From NCBI RefSeq assembly GCF_002117915.1, contig NZ_BDJB01000004.1, forward strand, positions 53,939 through 117,938: a stretch of 64,000 nt of DNA, written 5' to 3'. Position 1 is the stretch's first letter, and the number at the start of each line of letters is the position of its first letter. This document shows positions 43,001 to 51,128 of this stretch, in pieces. The stretch is from Sphingomonas sp. TZW2008. Lineage in GTDB: Bacteria > Pseudomonadota > Alphaproteobacteria > Sphingomonadales > Sphingomonadaceae. A program made the translations under genes and the position numbers. The notes under the pieces are model-generated. The model searched no databases and was not told the origin of the DNA. It saw only the letters and a program-made list of their open reading frames with translations.

Positions 43001-44257
43001 GTGCTGTTCAGCTTCGCCGGCCTTGCCGAGCAGCAATTGTCCGGGCCGATCGCGGTCGCGGCCGATTTCGGCGGACGGGTGACCGATCCACGGCTTAACG
43101 GCGTGATCCGCGCCGATGCGCTGACCTACGACAACGAGACCTACGGCACGCGCCTATCGCAGATGGCGATCCGCGCGCGCTTCACCAACGATCGCCTGCA
43201 GATCGACAGCGTGCGCGCCCGTGCCGGCCGCGGCACCGTGCAGGCGCAGGGTTATGTCAGCCTCGCCGCCGATCAGGGCTATCCGCTACAGATCGACGCG
43301 CGGCTCGACGACGCGCAGCTCGCCAAGTCCGACGCGCTCGGCGCGACGGCGAGCGGCACCGTGTCGATCACCAACGGCCGCAATGGCGGGCTGATCAAGG
43401 CCGACATCACCGTGCCCGAGGCGCGCTACGAGATCATCCGCCAGGGATCAGCCGAGGTGCCCGAACTGACCGGCGTTCGCCGCAAGCGCGACATCCGCCC
43501 GGCGCGGATTACCGACCGGCCCGTGCCTGCTTCGCCGCCGGGGCTGTTCCGCCTCGACATGCGCGTGCGTGCCGACAATCGCCTGTTCGTCTCCGGCATG
43601 GGGTTGGAGAGCGAATGGGAGATGGATCTGCGCGTCGGCGGCACGTCCGCGGCGCCGGTCATCACTGGCGGGCTCGATCTGGTGCGCGGTACCTATTCGT
43701 TCGCCGGCAAGCGCTTCGAGGTCGAGCGTGGCCGCGTGCGCTTCCGCGGCGGTGCGATGACCGATCCCGATATCGATATCCGCGCGACGACGACGAACGA
43801 CAACGTCACCTTCGTCATCGCCATCACGGGGACGGGGCAGCGGCCGCAGATCGCCTTCACCTCCACCCCGGCACTGCCGCAGGACGAGGTGCTGAGCCGG
43901 CTGCTGTTCGGCACCAATCCAGAAAATCTGTCGGCGACCGAGGCGATCCAGCTGGCGGCGGCGCTCAACTCGCTGCGCGGTTCGGGGGGCGGGCTCAATC
44001 CGCTCGGCAAGCTGCGCTCGGCCACCGGCTTCGACCGGCTCAGGATCCTCGGTGCGGACGAGGCGAGCGGGCGCGGCAGCGCGTTGGCGGCAGGCAAGTA
44101 TCTGACCGACGACATCTACGTCGAGATCGTCACCGATGCGCGCGGCTTCACCGCGACGCAGCTGACGATCGCGCTGACCAAGTCGCTCAGCCTGTTGACG
44201 CAGGCCGGCTCGTTCGGCGGCTCGAATGCGCAGCTGCGTTATTCGAAGGACTATTGA
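40046..44257 (+). CDS. tamB: TamB, translocation and assembly module inner-membrane protein
   Basis: 1403 residues. One N-terminal membrane anchor (about 25-46, A-L-L-V-L-L-L-V-I-V-F-G) is followed by a long beta-rich AsmA-like/TamB groove. The C-terminal TamB (DUF490) domain occupies about 1060-1400 (L-V-R-G-T-Y-S-F-A-G-K-R-F, F-G-T-N-P-E-N-L, terminal L-R-Y-S-K-D-Y). It spans the periplasm and is thought to deliver lipids or nascent proteins to the outer membrane with TamA. Translationally coupled to tamA. A GC-rich hairpin follows. Confidence 0.9.
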   Translation: MAEDSVATETVAVHRPLWLRILKWIGVAIAALLVLLLVIVFGINTDPGRRLVADQLGGYTTAGGLNIKVGRIDGSLYGRMVLSDVRVSDPKGVFISSPRLDVDWRPFAFVNNHVNVRSLESQLVTMTRNPEFIPQPSDPNAPLLPDLDIDIDRLRVARFVMEAPVAGQRHIARLDGAAHIADRRAQLTVDAAALRAPGVAGGDTLRLKLDAVPDDNKLDLDARLFVPAGGLVASIAGTKAPLTATIGGQGSWAAWRGKAMATLGGGQFADLDLSARDGHIEIRGTTQPGLYLEGPVERLTAPRLDVAIDTTLAERRADTRIKLASSALAVDAGGIIDLANSRFGNFAVDAKLLTPGAIAPSLRGRDVLARMVLNGAFATPTVDYKVRATTLGFAETTVENLYAEGLARIDSARILVPVQARARRISGLNPALGGLTTNVRIDGDLAIDMPTILSDNLRIRSDTIDATAIIAANMETGRYTGALKGRVNNFRVESVGIVNLTTDAKLVSTPNGGFGIVGRVAVQTREIFNDGVRSFLGGNAVAAANLGYDTNGIVTFRDVRLNAPAFRVTRGSGRYDLNTGAVLVDADAYSAQYGPLFARVTGSAAAPVVTVRAPRPGVGVGLADLNARIVGRGGAYAVTATGNTTYGPFNADVLVRPGAQLAVDLNRVIFAGVNFTGRVVQTAAGPFAGRVQFAGSGLSGAMRLAAQGRYQRADVDARAYAAQIPGQVDFVIGRAIVKASVVLYDTPQVIADAQVADLRYGPTVIQTGRVKVNYAGGRGTAQALFTGSNSVPFRLAANARLSPNDYLVALQGQANGINFRTGNPARIIATGGTYRLSPTQIVFDQGRARVAGSYGNGINAQLRLDRLDLSIANALVPNLGLGGRATGSLDFVQANANAFPQADARVAISNFTRSSLAAVSEPVDVVLAGRLVASGAEARALVKRGPTTVGRMQAFLRPLGSGGSWASRLMAAPLSGGIRYNGPSGVLFSFAGLAEQQLSGPIAVAADFGGRVTDPRLNGVIRADALTYDNETYGTRLSQMAIRARFTNDRLQIDSVRARAGRGTVQAQGYVSLAADQGYPLQIDARLDDAQLAKSDALGATASGTVSITNGRNGGLIKADITVPEARYEIIRQGSAEVPELTGVRRKRDIRPARITDRPVPASPPGLFRLDMRVRADNRLFVSGMGLESEWEMDLRVGGTSAAPVITGGLDLVRGTYSFAGKRFEVERGRVRFRGGAMTDPDIDIRATTTNDNVTFVIAITGTGQRPQIAFTSTPALPQDEVLSRLLFGTNPENLSATEAIQLAAALNSLRGSGGGLNPLGKLRSATGFDRLRILGADEASGRGSALAAGKYLTDDIYVEIVTDARGFTATQLTIALTKSLSLLTQAGSFGGSNAQLRYSKDY

Positions 44258-44261
44258 TCGC

Positions 44262-44296
44262 GTGCCGCACCGCCCCCTGGCAGGGGCGGGCGGCAC
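44262..44296 (+). terminator. Hairpin terminator after tamB
   Basis: Interrupted stem GTGCCGC-ACC-GCCCC / GGGGC-GG-GCGGCAC with loop CTGGCA, five bases after the tamB stop. There is no T-run. Confidence 0.55.
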
Positions 44297-44385
44297 CGGA
44301 CAGGCAATTTACATCGCGGTAAGTTAGGTCCTTTTCCGCAACGGGTCGTTGGGCTAGGGTTGCGACGAGGAAGAGGATCCCGCGC

Positions 44386-45864
44386 ATGAACGAGCACGTC
44401 GACGTCATCATCGTAGGCGCCGGGCTGTCCGGCATCGGCGCTGCGCATCATCTGCAGCAGCGCTGCCCCGATCGCAGCTACCTGATCCTCGAGGCTCGGC
44501 AGGCGATGGGCGGGACGTGGGACCTGTTCCGCTATCCGGGGATCCGATCGGATAGCGACATGCACACGCTGGGCTACAATTTCCGCCCGTGGACCAAGGC
44601 GAAGTCGATCGCCGACGGCCCATCGATCCGCGAGTATATCGAGGATACCGCGCGCGACGGCGGGATCGATCGCCACATCCGCTTCGGCCACAAGGTGACG
44701 GCGATCGAATGGTCGACCCCCGATGCGCGCTGGACGGTGACGACGCAGGGATCCGACGGCACGGCAACTTTCACGTGCAACTTCCTGCACATGTGTTCGG
44801 GCTATTACGATTACGATCGCGGGCACACGCCGCATTTCGCGGGGCAGGAGAGCTTTGCCGGCCGCATCGTCCATCCGCAGCACTGGCCTCACGACCTCGA
44901 CTATGCCGGCAAGCGCGTGGTGGTGATCGGCAGCGGCGCGACGGCGGTGACGCTGGTTCCCGAAATGGCGAAGCAGGCGGCGACCGTCACGATGCTGCAG
45001 CGCTCACCGACCTATGTCGTCTCACGCCCCGGTGAGGACGCTCTGGCGAACTGGCTGCGCCGCAAGCTGCCAGGCAAGACCGCCTATGGCATGACGCGGT
45101 GGAAGAACGTGCTGATGGGCATGGTTTTCTACCGCATGACGCGCAAGCAGCCGGAGAAGGTGAAGCAGAAGCTGCTTGACCAGGTGCGCGAGCACCTCGG
45201 CCCCGATTACGACGTCGCCACGCACTTCACGCCGCGCTACAATCCGTGGGATCAGCGGCTGTGCCTGGTGCCGGATGCCGACCTGTTCGACACGATCAAG
45301 GCGGGGCGTGCCGACGTCGTCACCGACACGATCGAGCGCTTCACCCCGACCGGCATCCTGCTCACGTCTGGGCGCGAGCTTCCAGCCGACTTCATCGTCA
45401 CCGCGACGGGGCTTGAGGTGAAGCTGCTCAGCGGTATCACGCCGGTGGTCGACGGCGTTCCCAAGGAGCTCGGCAAGGCGCTGCAATATAAGGGGATGAT
45501 GTTCTCCGACGTGCCCAACCTCGCCTTCACCTTCGGCTACACCAATGCGTCGTGGACGCTGAAGGCGGATCTGGTGGCGATGTACCTGTGCCGCATCCTC
45601 AACGTGATGAAGAAGCGCGGGCTGCGGCAGGCGACGCCGCGCATTGGCGCCGACGCAATCACGCCCGAGCCATTCGTTGATTTCAGCTCGGGCTATATCC
45701 AGCGCGTCGCGGATCAGCTGCCCAAGCAAGGCAACCGCAAGCCGTGGAAGCTCAACCAGAATTACGCGCTGGACGTGATGGCGCTGCGCTTCGGATCGGT
45801 CGAGGACAGTATGGAATTCTCGAACCCAGCGCCAAAGCCGGCGACGCAGCGCGTCGCCGCCTAG
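44386..45864 (+). CDS. Flavin-containing monooxygenase (Baeyer-Villiger type)
   Basis: 492 residues. The FAD site is V-I-I-V-G-A-G-L-S-G-I-G-A-A, followed by W-D-L-F-R-Y-P-G-I-R-S-D-S-D-M, and the NADPH site is V-V-V-I-G-S-G-A-T-A-V-T-L. The BVMO/FMO fingerprint region F-x-G-x-x-x-H-x-x-x-W-P (here F-A-G-R-I-V-H-P-Q-H-W-P) is present. This combination fits soluble class B monooxygenases oxidising ketones or heteroatoms. Not part of the SQ locus. Substrate unknown. It stands alone, convergent with the DUF3429 gene (4-bp overlap of 3' ends). Confidence 0.88.
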   Translation: MNEHVDVIIVGAGLSGIGAAHHLQQRCPDRSYLILEARQAMGGTWDLFRYPGIRSDSDMHTLGYNFRPWTKAKSIADGPSIREYIEDTARDGGIDRHIRFGHKVTAIEWSTPDARWTVTTQGSDGTATFTCNFLHMCSGYYDYDRGHTPHFAGQESFAGRIVHPQHWPHDLDYAGKRVVVIGSGATAVTLVPEMAKQAATVTMLQRSPTYVVSRPGEDALANWLRRKLPGKTAYGMTRWKNVLMGMVFYRMTRKQPEKVKQKLLDQVREHLGPDYDVATHFTPRYNPWDQRLCLVPDADLFDTIKAGRADVVTDTIERFTPTGILLTSGRELPADFIVTATGLEVKLLSGITPVVDGVPKELGKALQYKGMMFSDVPNLAFTFGYTNASWTLKADLVAMYLCRILNVMKKRGLRQATPRIGADAITPEPFVDFSSGYIQRVADQLPKQGNRKPWKLNQNYALDVMALRFGSVEDSMEFSNPAPKPATQRVAA

Positions 45865-46334
45865 CTGGCGAGCGTCGGCGGCGGGAGCAGCGCAAGAGCG
45901 AGTGTGCAGAGCCCGAGGCCGGCGGAGAGAATCAGTCTGAGCCGCAGCCAGCCCGGGACACCGGGCGCGGCACCGCTGCGTATTAGTGTGCGATCGGCCG
46001 CCGGGCTAAGCAGCAAAGATACGCCCAGCAGGATGAGCGATGGGCCCGGCCAGGCGAGCCCCTGGAACCACGGCAGCAGCGCGCCCCAGGCAATGAGGCT
46101 GGGCGCGACGGCGAGCAGATAGGGCCACCATCGCCGATCGTCGGCACGCAGCGCGTCCGCCCACCAGATGCCGCCGAGGAACGACAGGATCGTCGCGGCG
46201 TAGAAGCATCCGGCTGCATTTGCCGCCCAGCGTGCCGAAGGATCAACGACACCCGACGCGACGCACGCCGCCTGCGGCAGGATGCCGGCAAGCCCGAGGA
46301 TGACGACGGGGCGGGGCAGTGAGCGAAGCGACAT
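45861..46334 (-). CDS. DUF3429 family membrane protein
   Basis: 157 residues with four to five hydrophobic segments. The conserved core is F-L-G-G-I-W-W-A-D-A-L then P-S-L-I-A-W-G-A-L-L, the sort of sequence that defines DUF3429 (G-x-x-x-W). The ATG at 46332-46334 is used; upstream sequence of the long frame has shadow composition. Function unknown. Confidence 0.8.
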   Translation of the reverse strand: MSLRSLPRPVVILGLAGILPQAACVASGVVDPSARWAANAAGCFYAATILSFLGGIWWADALRADDRRWWPYLLAVAPSLIAWGALLPWFQGLAWPGPSLILLGVSLLLSPAADRTLIRSGAAPGVPGWLRLRLILSAGLGLCTLALALLPPPTLAS

Positions 46335-46494
46335 GATCGATCCTGACGAATGCACGTCACCCCCGAACGCGGGCTGCGCCGGCGGGTTGCCGGGCGAGGG
46401 CATCGGATCGTACCGGTCAAACCGCCGCTTTCCGCTGCACTTTCGCGCGCGTGGCGCTATGGCGCGTCGCTCGCCAGCCGAAGGAGCGCGACAC

Positions 46495-46980
46495 GTGAAC
46501 CAGATCCTGATCCTCACCACCGGCGGGACGATCGACAAACTCTATTTCGATGCGCTGAGTACCTATCAGATCGGCGAGAGCGTGGTTGATCGGATGCTTG
46601 CGACGGCGCGGGTGACGCTGCCGTACCGTCGCGTCGAACTGATGCGCAAGGATAGCCTCGAGCTGACCGACGCAGATCGCGCGACGATCGCGGCTGCGAT
46701 CGCCGATGCTCCCGAACAGCGCATCGTCGTCACGCATGGCACCGATACGATGGCGCATACGGCGCAGGCGCTGCGCGGCATCGCGGGCAAGACGGTGGTG
46801 CTGGTCGGCGCGCTTTCGCCGGCGCGGTTTGCCGAGAGCGACGCGACGTTCAACCTGGGGATGGCGTTCGCCGCAGCGCAGGTGGCACCGGCCGGCGTGT
46901 GGATCGCGATGAACGGCACGCTGTTCGACGGCCAGCATGTGCGCAAGGATCGCACGATCAACGCCTTCGTCGTAGATTGA
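46495..46980 (+). CDS. Short asparaginase-domain protein
   Basis: 161 residues equal to the N-terminal domain of L-asparaginases. The catalytic motifs T-T-G-G-T-I-D-K (first Thr) and V-V-T-H-G-T-D-T-M-A-H-T-A (second Thr-Asp) are intact. The C-terminal domain that completes the dimer site in normal 320-350-aa enzymes is absent, so activity is uncertain; such single-domain proteins are common. GTG start with AAGGAG 8 bases upstream; the longer upstream frame is rejected. A perfect hairpin terminator follows. Confidence 0.82.
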   Translation: MNQILILTTGGTIDKLYFDALSTYQIGESVVDRMLATARVTLPYRRVELMRKDSLELTDADRATIAAAIADAPEQRIVVTHGTDTMAHTAQALRGIAGKTVVLVGALSPARFAESDATFNLGMAFAAAQVAPAGVWIAMNGTLFDGQHVRKDRTINAFVVD

Positions 46981-46994
46981 TCAGCCTCCGCAGG

Positions 46995-47016
46995 CGCCGG
47001 CGGCGAACCGCCGGCG
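46995..47016. terminator. Bidirectional hairpin between convergent genes
   Basis: Perfect 9-bp stem CGCCGGCGG / CCGCCGGCG with a CGAA loop, between the asparaginase-domain gene and the minus-strand gene at 47024. GC-only stem without T-tract. Confidence 0.6.
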
Positions 47017-47023
47017 GACCGTG

Positions 47024-47722
47024 TCAGCGCTGCGCGACGGTGACCGAAGCCACAGGTGGCGGGAAGTCGAGCGCGCCGCACTTCTTCACCTGCCACTCGC
47101 CCTTGCCCGACCAGCACGCCTTGTCGAGCCGCGGCACGCGCGCGCTGGCGTGGAACGAGCGCGGGAATTGCTGCTCGCCCCAAGGCGTCAGGCTGTTGCG
47201 CAGCTGGCGCATCCGCTCCTGCGCGATCACGCCGAAGCTGCCGCGTGGCGCATAGAGCGCGAGCCGGCCGATCTCGCCGGCGGACTGGCAGAAATTATAC
47301 TGCGACGCGACGGCGTTGAAGCTCGAATAGGTCTTTGTGCCGAACTGGTCGAGCGCGCCCTGGCCGGCCTTGGGGGCCTTGTTGGTGCGCAGGAAATATT
47401 TGGTCAGCGTGTCGTAGCTGTCCTTCAGCTCGGCACGGTGATCGGTGAGGATCGCGTTGTAATTGTCGACCGTCAGCAGGGTCGGTTCGAACTGGCATTG
47501 CAGCGCCGCGACGTTGAGCGCGGCGCGCAGCGTCCACGTCAGCCCGGCACGCAGCTCGGCATCGGTGGCACCCGGCAGTGTCATCGCAATACCCGGTTCG
47601 TCGCCGCGCACGACCGTGCCGGTCAAATCCTTGGACTTCATGAAGAACTGCGCCGATGCGGGCATCGACGATACAAGCGCCACGGCGGCAACAGCCACCC
47701 CCGCGATCCGCAACCCACCCAT
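47024..47722 (-). CDS. Hypothetical periplasmic protein, 232 aa
   Basis: A clear signal peptide (V-A-V-A-A-V-A-L-V-S-S-M-P-A-S-A-Q) is followed by a soluble, mostly helical domain. Cysteines are spaced across it (Q-C-Q-F, N-F-C-Q-S, K-A-C-W, K-K-C-G), suggesting two disulfides and extracytoplasmic location. I do not recognise the family. No operon partner. Confidence 0.7.
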   Translation of the reverse strand: MGGLRIAGVAVAAVALVSSMPASAQFFMKSKDLTGTVVRGDEPGIAMTLPGATDAELRAGLTWTLRAALNVAALQCQFEPTLLTVDNYNAILTDHRAELKDSYDTLTKYFLRTNKAPKAGQGALDQFGTKTYSSFNAVASQYNFCQSAGEIGRLALYAPRGSFGVIAQERMRQLRNSLTPWGEQQFPRSFHASARVPRLDKACWSGKGEWQVKKCGALDFPPPVASVTVAQR

Positions 47723-47858
47723 TTTCTCTGAACTCCCCGACCCGAACGCGGGGGATTCATACGCATTTCCGGGCCGTTATCCAAGTCTCTTCATCATGTT
47801 CGTCGATCGGTCGGTCGCCTCGGCGCAAACGCAGCGCAAAGGGCCATTGACGCAGAAA

Positions 47859-47882
47859 GGCCGCCCGGTCGCCCGGACGGCC
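47859..47882 (-). terminator. Terminator of the Met-rich lipoprotein gene
   Basis: Imperfect stem GGCCG-C-CCGG / CCGG-A-CGGCC; on the minus strand a TTTC tail follows. It lies 28 bp behind the gene at 47910. Confidence 0.55.
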
Positions 47883-47909
47883 CCCAACATAACGCCAATG
47901 GCGCGATGA

Positions 47910-48170
47910 TTACATCGCGTTGGTGGTGGTCATGCTGTTGGTCATCATCATGTCGTTCGACATCATGGTGTCGTTCGCCATCATGCCGCCGTTCATGGCG
48001 CCGTCAACGGCGGTCATGTTGTCGGTCATGGTGTCCATGCCCTCGGTGGCGTTCATGTCGGTGACGGTGGTGTTGTCGACGGTGGTCTCCGTCTTCGAAC
48101 CGCAGGCCGACACGGCGAGCGCGGCTGCCGCGATTGCCGAACCGGTCAGGATCTTCGAAAGTGCACGCAT
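47910..48170 (-). CDS. Met/Asn/Thr-rich small lipoprotein
   Basis: 86 residues. A lipoprotein signal (I-A-A-A-A-L-A-V-S-A-C-G-S) is followed by a strikingly low-complexity mature part made of M, N, D, T and A: N-A-T-E-G-M-D-T-M-T-D-N-M, G-G-M-M-A-N-D-T-M-M-S-N-D-M-M-M. About 20 of the last 50 residues are Met. Met clusters can bind copper(I) or silver in periplasmic proteins, but no histidine or cysteine is present and the role is unknown. Own terminator downstream; stands alone. Confidence 0.75.
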   Translation of the reverse strand: MRALSKILTGSAIAAAALAVSACGSKTETTVDNTTVTDMNATEGMDTMTDNMTAVDGAMNGGMMANDTMMSNDMMMTNSMTTTNAM

Positions 48171-48258
48171 GGATAGCTCCCTAGATAATGGATTTGGACG
48201 GCGGACGTATCCATAATACCCAAATCGAGGTGGATATTAGTCACAGAACGCCGCCCCC

Positions 48259-48921
48259 TCAAGCCTCGATTTGTTGCACACAAGTCAAGCTTTCGAGGAA
48301 AGCGTCGGCGGTCAACGCCAAAGCAGCGTCGAAGGTTGCAAAATCCCCCCCGATGCCGAGCGCTTGGGCGCTGGTGACGGGATAGTCGGCGATGCCGCAC
48401 GGCACGATGCCGCCGAAGTGCGCGAGATCGGGCGTGAGGTTCACCGAGAAGCCGTGCATCGTGACCCATTTGCGCACGCGCACGCCGATCGCACCGATCT
48501 TCGCTTCGCATCCGCCGCGGTCGATCGTCCAGATCCCGATCCGCCCGGGTGCGCGAAACGCGTTGATGCCGATGTGGTCAAGTGCTGCGATCAACCATCC
48601 TTCTAGCCCGTGGACGAAGCAGCGCACGTCGCGCCCCCGCTTCGCCAGATCGAGCATGAGATAGCCGATCCGCTGCCCCGGCCCGTGATAGGTATAGCGG
48701 CCGCCGCGGCCCGCCTTTACCACCGGAAAGCGCGGATCGATCAGTTCGGCGGCGTCTGCGCTGGTGCCCGCCGTATAGACCGGCGGATGCTCGAGCAGCC
48801 AGACGAGCTCTCGTGCCTCTTGTCGCGCGACTGCGGCGTTGCGCGCCTCCATGTCGGCCAGCGCCGCGGCATAGTCCGTCAGCCCTGGCGAGATGCGCCA
48901 CTCGATGTCGCCGATCGTCAC
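48259..48921 (-). CDS. lipB: Octanoyl-[ACP]:protein N-octanoyltransferase
   Basis: Transfers octanoyl from ACP to lipoyl domains, the first step of lipoate assembly, in the cytoplasm. 220 residues. Motifs: [12 protein letters not shown] (substrate loop), [12 protein letters not shown] (conserved lysine) and the catalytic cysteine in G-I-V-P-C-G-I. The GTG start is divergent from a membrane protein gene at 49013. The family assignment is secure. Confidence 0.93.
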   Translation of the reverse strand: MTIGDIEWRISPGLTDYAAALADMEARNAAVARQEARELVWLLEHPPVYTAGTSADAAELIDPRFPVVKAGRGGRYTYHGPGQRIGYLMLDLAKRGRDVRCFVHGLEGWLIAALDHIGINAFRAPGRIGIWTIDRGGCEAKIGAIGVRVRKWVTMHGFSVNLTPDLAHFGGIVPCGIADYPVTSAQALGIGGDFATFDAALALTADAFLESLTCVQQIEA

Positions 48922-49012
48922 GGCGGCTCAGATGCGCATCCCGACGACGATTGGCAAGCGTCACGGCGATCGGGTAGGCGGCGGCAATGGATCGCACCAA
49001 GGGACGCTGCGC

Positions 49013-49825
49013 ATGATCAGCATGAGCGAGATATGGGATCGGACGGTCGCGGTGTTCGCCGGCCGGTTCGCCATGCTAGCGTCGATCGCGACGCTCCTGC
49101 TGCTCGCTCCGCCGATCGCGCAGGCGGCGATCGATGCGATTTCGGGCACCTCGCCGGCGCTGCGCTTCGTCGGTGGCCTTGTCGCACTGCTGGTGTTCGT
49201 CGCGGCGATGCTCGGCGCGCTGGCGGTAACGGCAGTGGCGACCGACCCGTCGCTCGACCAGCGTGGCGCGCTCGAAGCCGCGGGTCTGCGGGTCGGCCCG
49301 CTGCTCGCGGTATCAATCGTGCTCGGTATTGTCCTCTTCGCGAGCTTCCTTCCAGCCATCCTCCTGATCGGCACGTCCGGCTTCGACATCGTGCGCGCAC
49401 AGGCGGGTGCGCCGCAGCAGGCGCTCGACACCGGCCGCTTCGCGCTTGGCGGGCTGTTCATGCTCGTCACGCTGTTCGCCTGGCTGTGGGTGTTCGCCAA
49501 ACTCGTGCCGCTGCCGGCGGTGGTGATGAACGAGCGCCGCGGGCTGGGTGCGATCGCGCGCTCGTTCGCCTTGACGCGCGAATCGACGGCGAAGTTGTTC
49601 GGGGTGCTGATCCTCTACGCGATCGTCATGGCGGTCGCACTCCTCGCGGTCACGTCGGTGATCGGGCTAGTGACGCGGCTGATCGCGGGGGCCGATGCAC
49701 CGGGCGCGGTGGCGTTCGCCGTCGCCGTGGGCACGGCGATCGTCACGTGCGTTTTCAGCGTGGTGCAAAACGTGTTCGGCGGGCAATATTATCTGAAGGC
49801 GCGCGCGGTGCGCGACGCGGCGTGA
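49013..49825 (+). CDS. Multi-pass membrane protein (paralogue 1 of a pair)
   Basis: 270 residues with about six hydrophobic segments and a cytoplasmic start (M-I-S-M-S-E-I-W-D-R-T-V-A-V-F). The segment P-A-V-V-M-N-E-R-R-G-L-G-A-I-A-R-S-F-A-L-T resembles glycerophosphoryl-diester phosphodiesterase membrane-domain proteins (GPDPase_memb) that lack the enzyme domain. AAGGGA lies 8 bases before the ATG. Its stop overlaps the next gene's GTG (GTGA). Function unknown. Confidence 0.75.
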   Translation: MISMSEIWDRTVAVFAGRFAMLASIATLLLLAPPIAQAAIDAISGTSPALRFVGGLVALLVFVAAMLGALAVTAVATDPSLDQRGALEAAGLRVGPLLAVSIVLGIVLFASFLPAILLIGTSGFDIVRAQAGAPQQALDTGRFALGGLFMLVTLFAWLWVFAKLVPLPAVVMNERRGLGAIARSFALTRESTAKLFGVLILYAIVMAVALLAVTSVIGLVTRLIAGADAPGAVAFAVAVGTAIVTCVFSVVQNVFGGQYYLKARAVRDAA

Positions 49826-50565
49826 ACCCCAATCTCATCGCCCTCCTGATCGATGCGTGGCGTACCTTCCGCCGCGAAGCGGATCTTCTGCTGCGGATCG
49901 CCGGCGCGCTGGTGTTCCTGCCGGCCTTCGCGGTGCAACTGCTGTGCGATCCGTTACCCGCGCTACCCACCGAGCGCGACGAGCGCGCTATGCAGGTGTG
50001 GCTCGACGCGGTGTCCGCGTGGGGGCAGGGGAACGCCTTCTGGTACGTTGCCGCCGACCTCCTCGGCATGATCGGGCTGGCGGCCGTCGCGCTGATGCTG
50101 CTCGACCGGCGTGGACCGTCGGTGCGCGACGCGCTGGCCGACGTCGGGCGGCGCTTGCCGCGCTTCATCCTCGCCAATCTGCTCGTCGCGATTCCCGTCG
50201 GGCTTGGCCTGTGGGTCTTCATTTTGCCCGGGCTGTACCTGCAGGCGCGGCTGATCGCGGCGATCCCGGCGCTGGCGGCCGAACCCGGGCTGAGCGCCGC
50301 GCGCGCGGTGCGGCGGAGCTGGGGGATGACCGCGACGCACGGCTGGGCGATCCTCGGCGCAATCGTCGCGCTGTTCCTGCTGCAATGGCTGATCGTCAGC
50401 CCGCTGTTACCCGCCGAGACGTGGCTGCGCACGCCGGGCCACGAGAATCCGTTCGTCATTGCATTGGTCGCCGCGCTGCTCGCCGCGGCGTCGACCGTCT
50501 ACAATCTGGCGCTGCTGTTGCTCGGCGTCGTCGCCTATCGCCGCTGGGCCAGCATCGGCACGTGA
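49822..50565 (+). CDS. Multi-pass membrane protein (paralogue 2, YciC-like)
   Basis: 247 residues with six hydrophobic stretches. The start (L-L-I-D-A-W-R-T-F-R-R-E) and the repeat P-A-L-A-A-E-P-G-L-S-A-A-R-A-V-R-R-S-W parallel the upstream gene's E-R-R-G-L-x-A-I-x-R-S-F, pointing to an old tandem duplication. The pattern is near UPF0259/YciC and GPDPase_memb families. Coupled by a 4-bp overlap to gene 1. Its 3' end overlaps the convergent GNAT gene by 31 bp. Role unknown. Confidence 0.75.
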   Translation: MNPNLIALLIDAWRTFRREADLLLRIAGALVFLPAFAVQLLCDPLPALPTERDERAMQVWLDAVSAWGQGNAFWYVAADLLGMIGLAAVALMLLDRRGPSVRDALADVGRRLPRFILANLLVAIPVGLGLWVFILPGLYLQARLIAAIPALAAEPGLSAARAVRRSWGMTATHGWAILGAIVALFLLQWLIVSPLLPAETWLRTPGHENPFVIALVAALLAAASTVYNLALLLLGVVAYRRWASIGT

Positions 50566-51128
50566 GGGGCGAGGCTCTCGTCCAGCAACCCGGCGAGCCG
50601 CGGGTCGGCGAACGTCTCCACCGTACGCCGCACCGCGACGAAGCCCTGCGCGCGATAGAAACCGAGCGCGCGGGGATGGTCGAGTGTGCAAGTGTTGACC
50701 GTCACCCGGCTGACACCGCCACGCCACGCGCGGGCCAGCGCTTCGGCCATCAGCCAGCGCCCGTGGCCATGGCCGGCAAGTTCGGGAACGAAGCCGAAAT
50801 AGGATAGCTCGCCGATGCCCGCGCGGCGGAAATCGAGCTCGAGCATTCCTACCTCGATGCCTGCGCGATCGACCGCGGCATAGACCTCCACTGCGGGATC
50901 ATTGATGATCGCGTGTAGCGCGGCGTCGTCGATCGCCAGGCGCGAGAACCAAAGCCACGGCCCGCCGATACGGCGGAACAGCGTGCGATACGTCTCGGCG
51001 CGCGGCCGCTCCCATCGCAGGAGGCGAAAGCGCGTTTCGGGGATCGGACGGAGAGGCGGTCTCCGCCTCATCTCCAGCGTGGTGACGATCGTTGCCACCT
51101 GATCGTCGGGAACCGCGATCAGCCCCAC
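50535..51128 (-). CDS. GNAT family N-acetyltransferase
   Basis: 197 residues. After an N-terminal extension (about 1-75), the GNAT core shows V-G-M-L-E-L-D-F-R, L-S-Y-F-G-F-V-P-E, the acetyl-CoA loop G-H-G-H-G-R-W-L-M and A-L-G-F-Y-R-A-Q-G-F. The GTG start overlaps hemF by 10 bp, so it is probably co-transcribed with hemF. Substrate unknown. Confidence 0.8.
   Translation of the reverse strand: MGLIAVPDDQVATIVTTLEMRRRPPLRPIPETRFRLLRWERPRAETYRTLFRRIGGPWLWFSRLAIDDAALHAIINDPAVEVYAAVDRAGIEVGMLELDFRRAGIGELSYFGFVPELAGHGHGRWLMAEALARAWRGGVSRVTVNTCTLDHPRALGFYRAQGFVAVRRTVETFADPRLAGLLDESLAPHVPMLAQRR

Noticed and set aside
48610..49821. N-terminal part of the long plus frame leading into the YciC-like gene
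   Set aside because: It lies across lipB and the upstream membrane gene in a different frame; the real gene starts at the coupled GTG at 49822.
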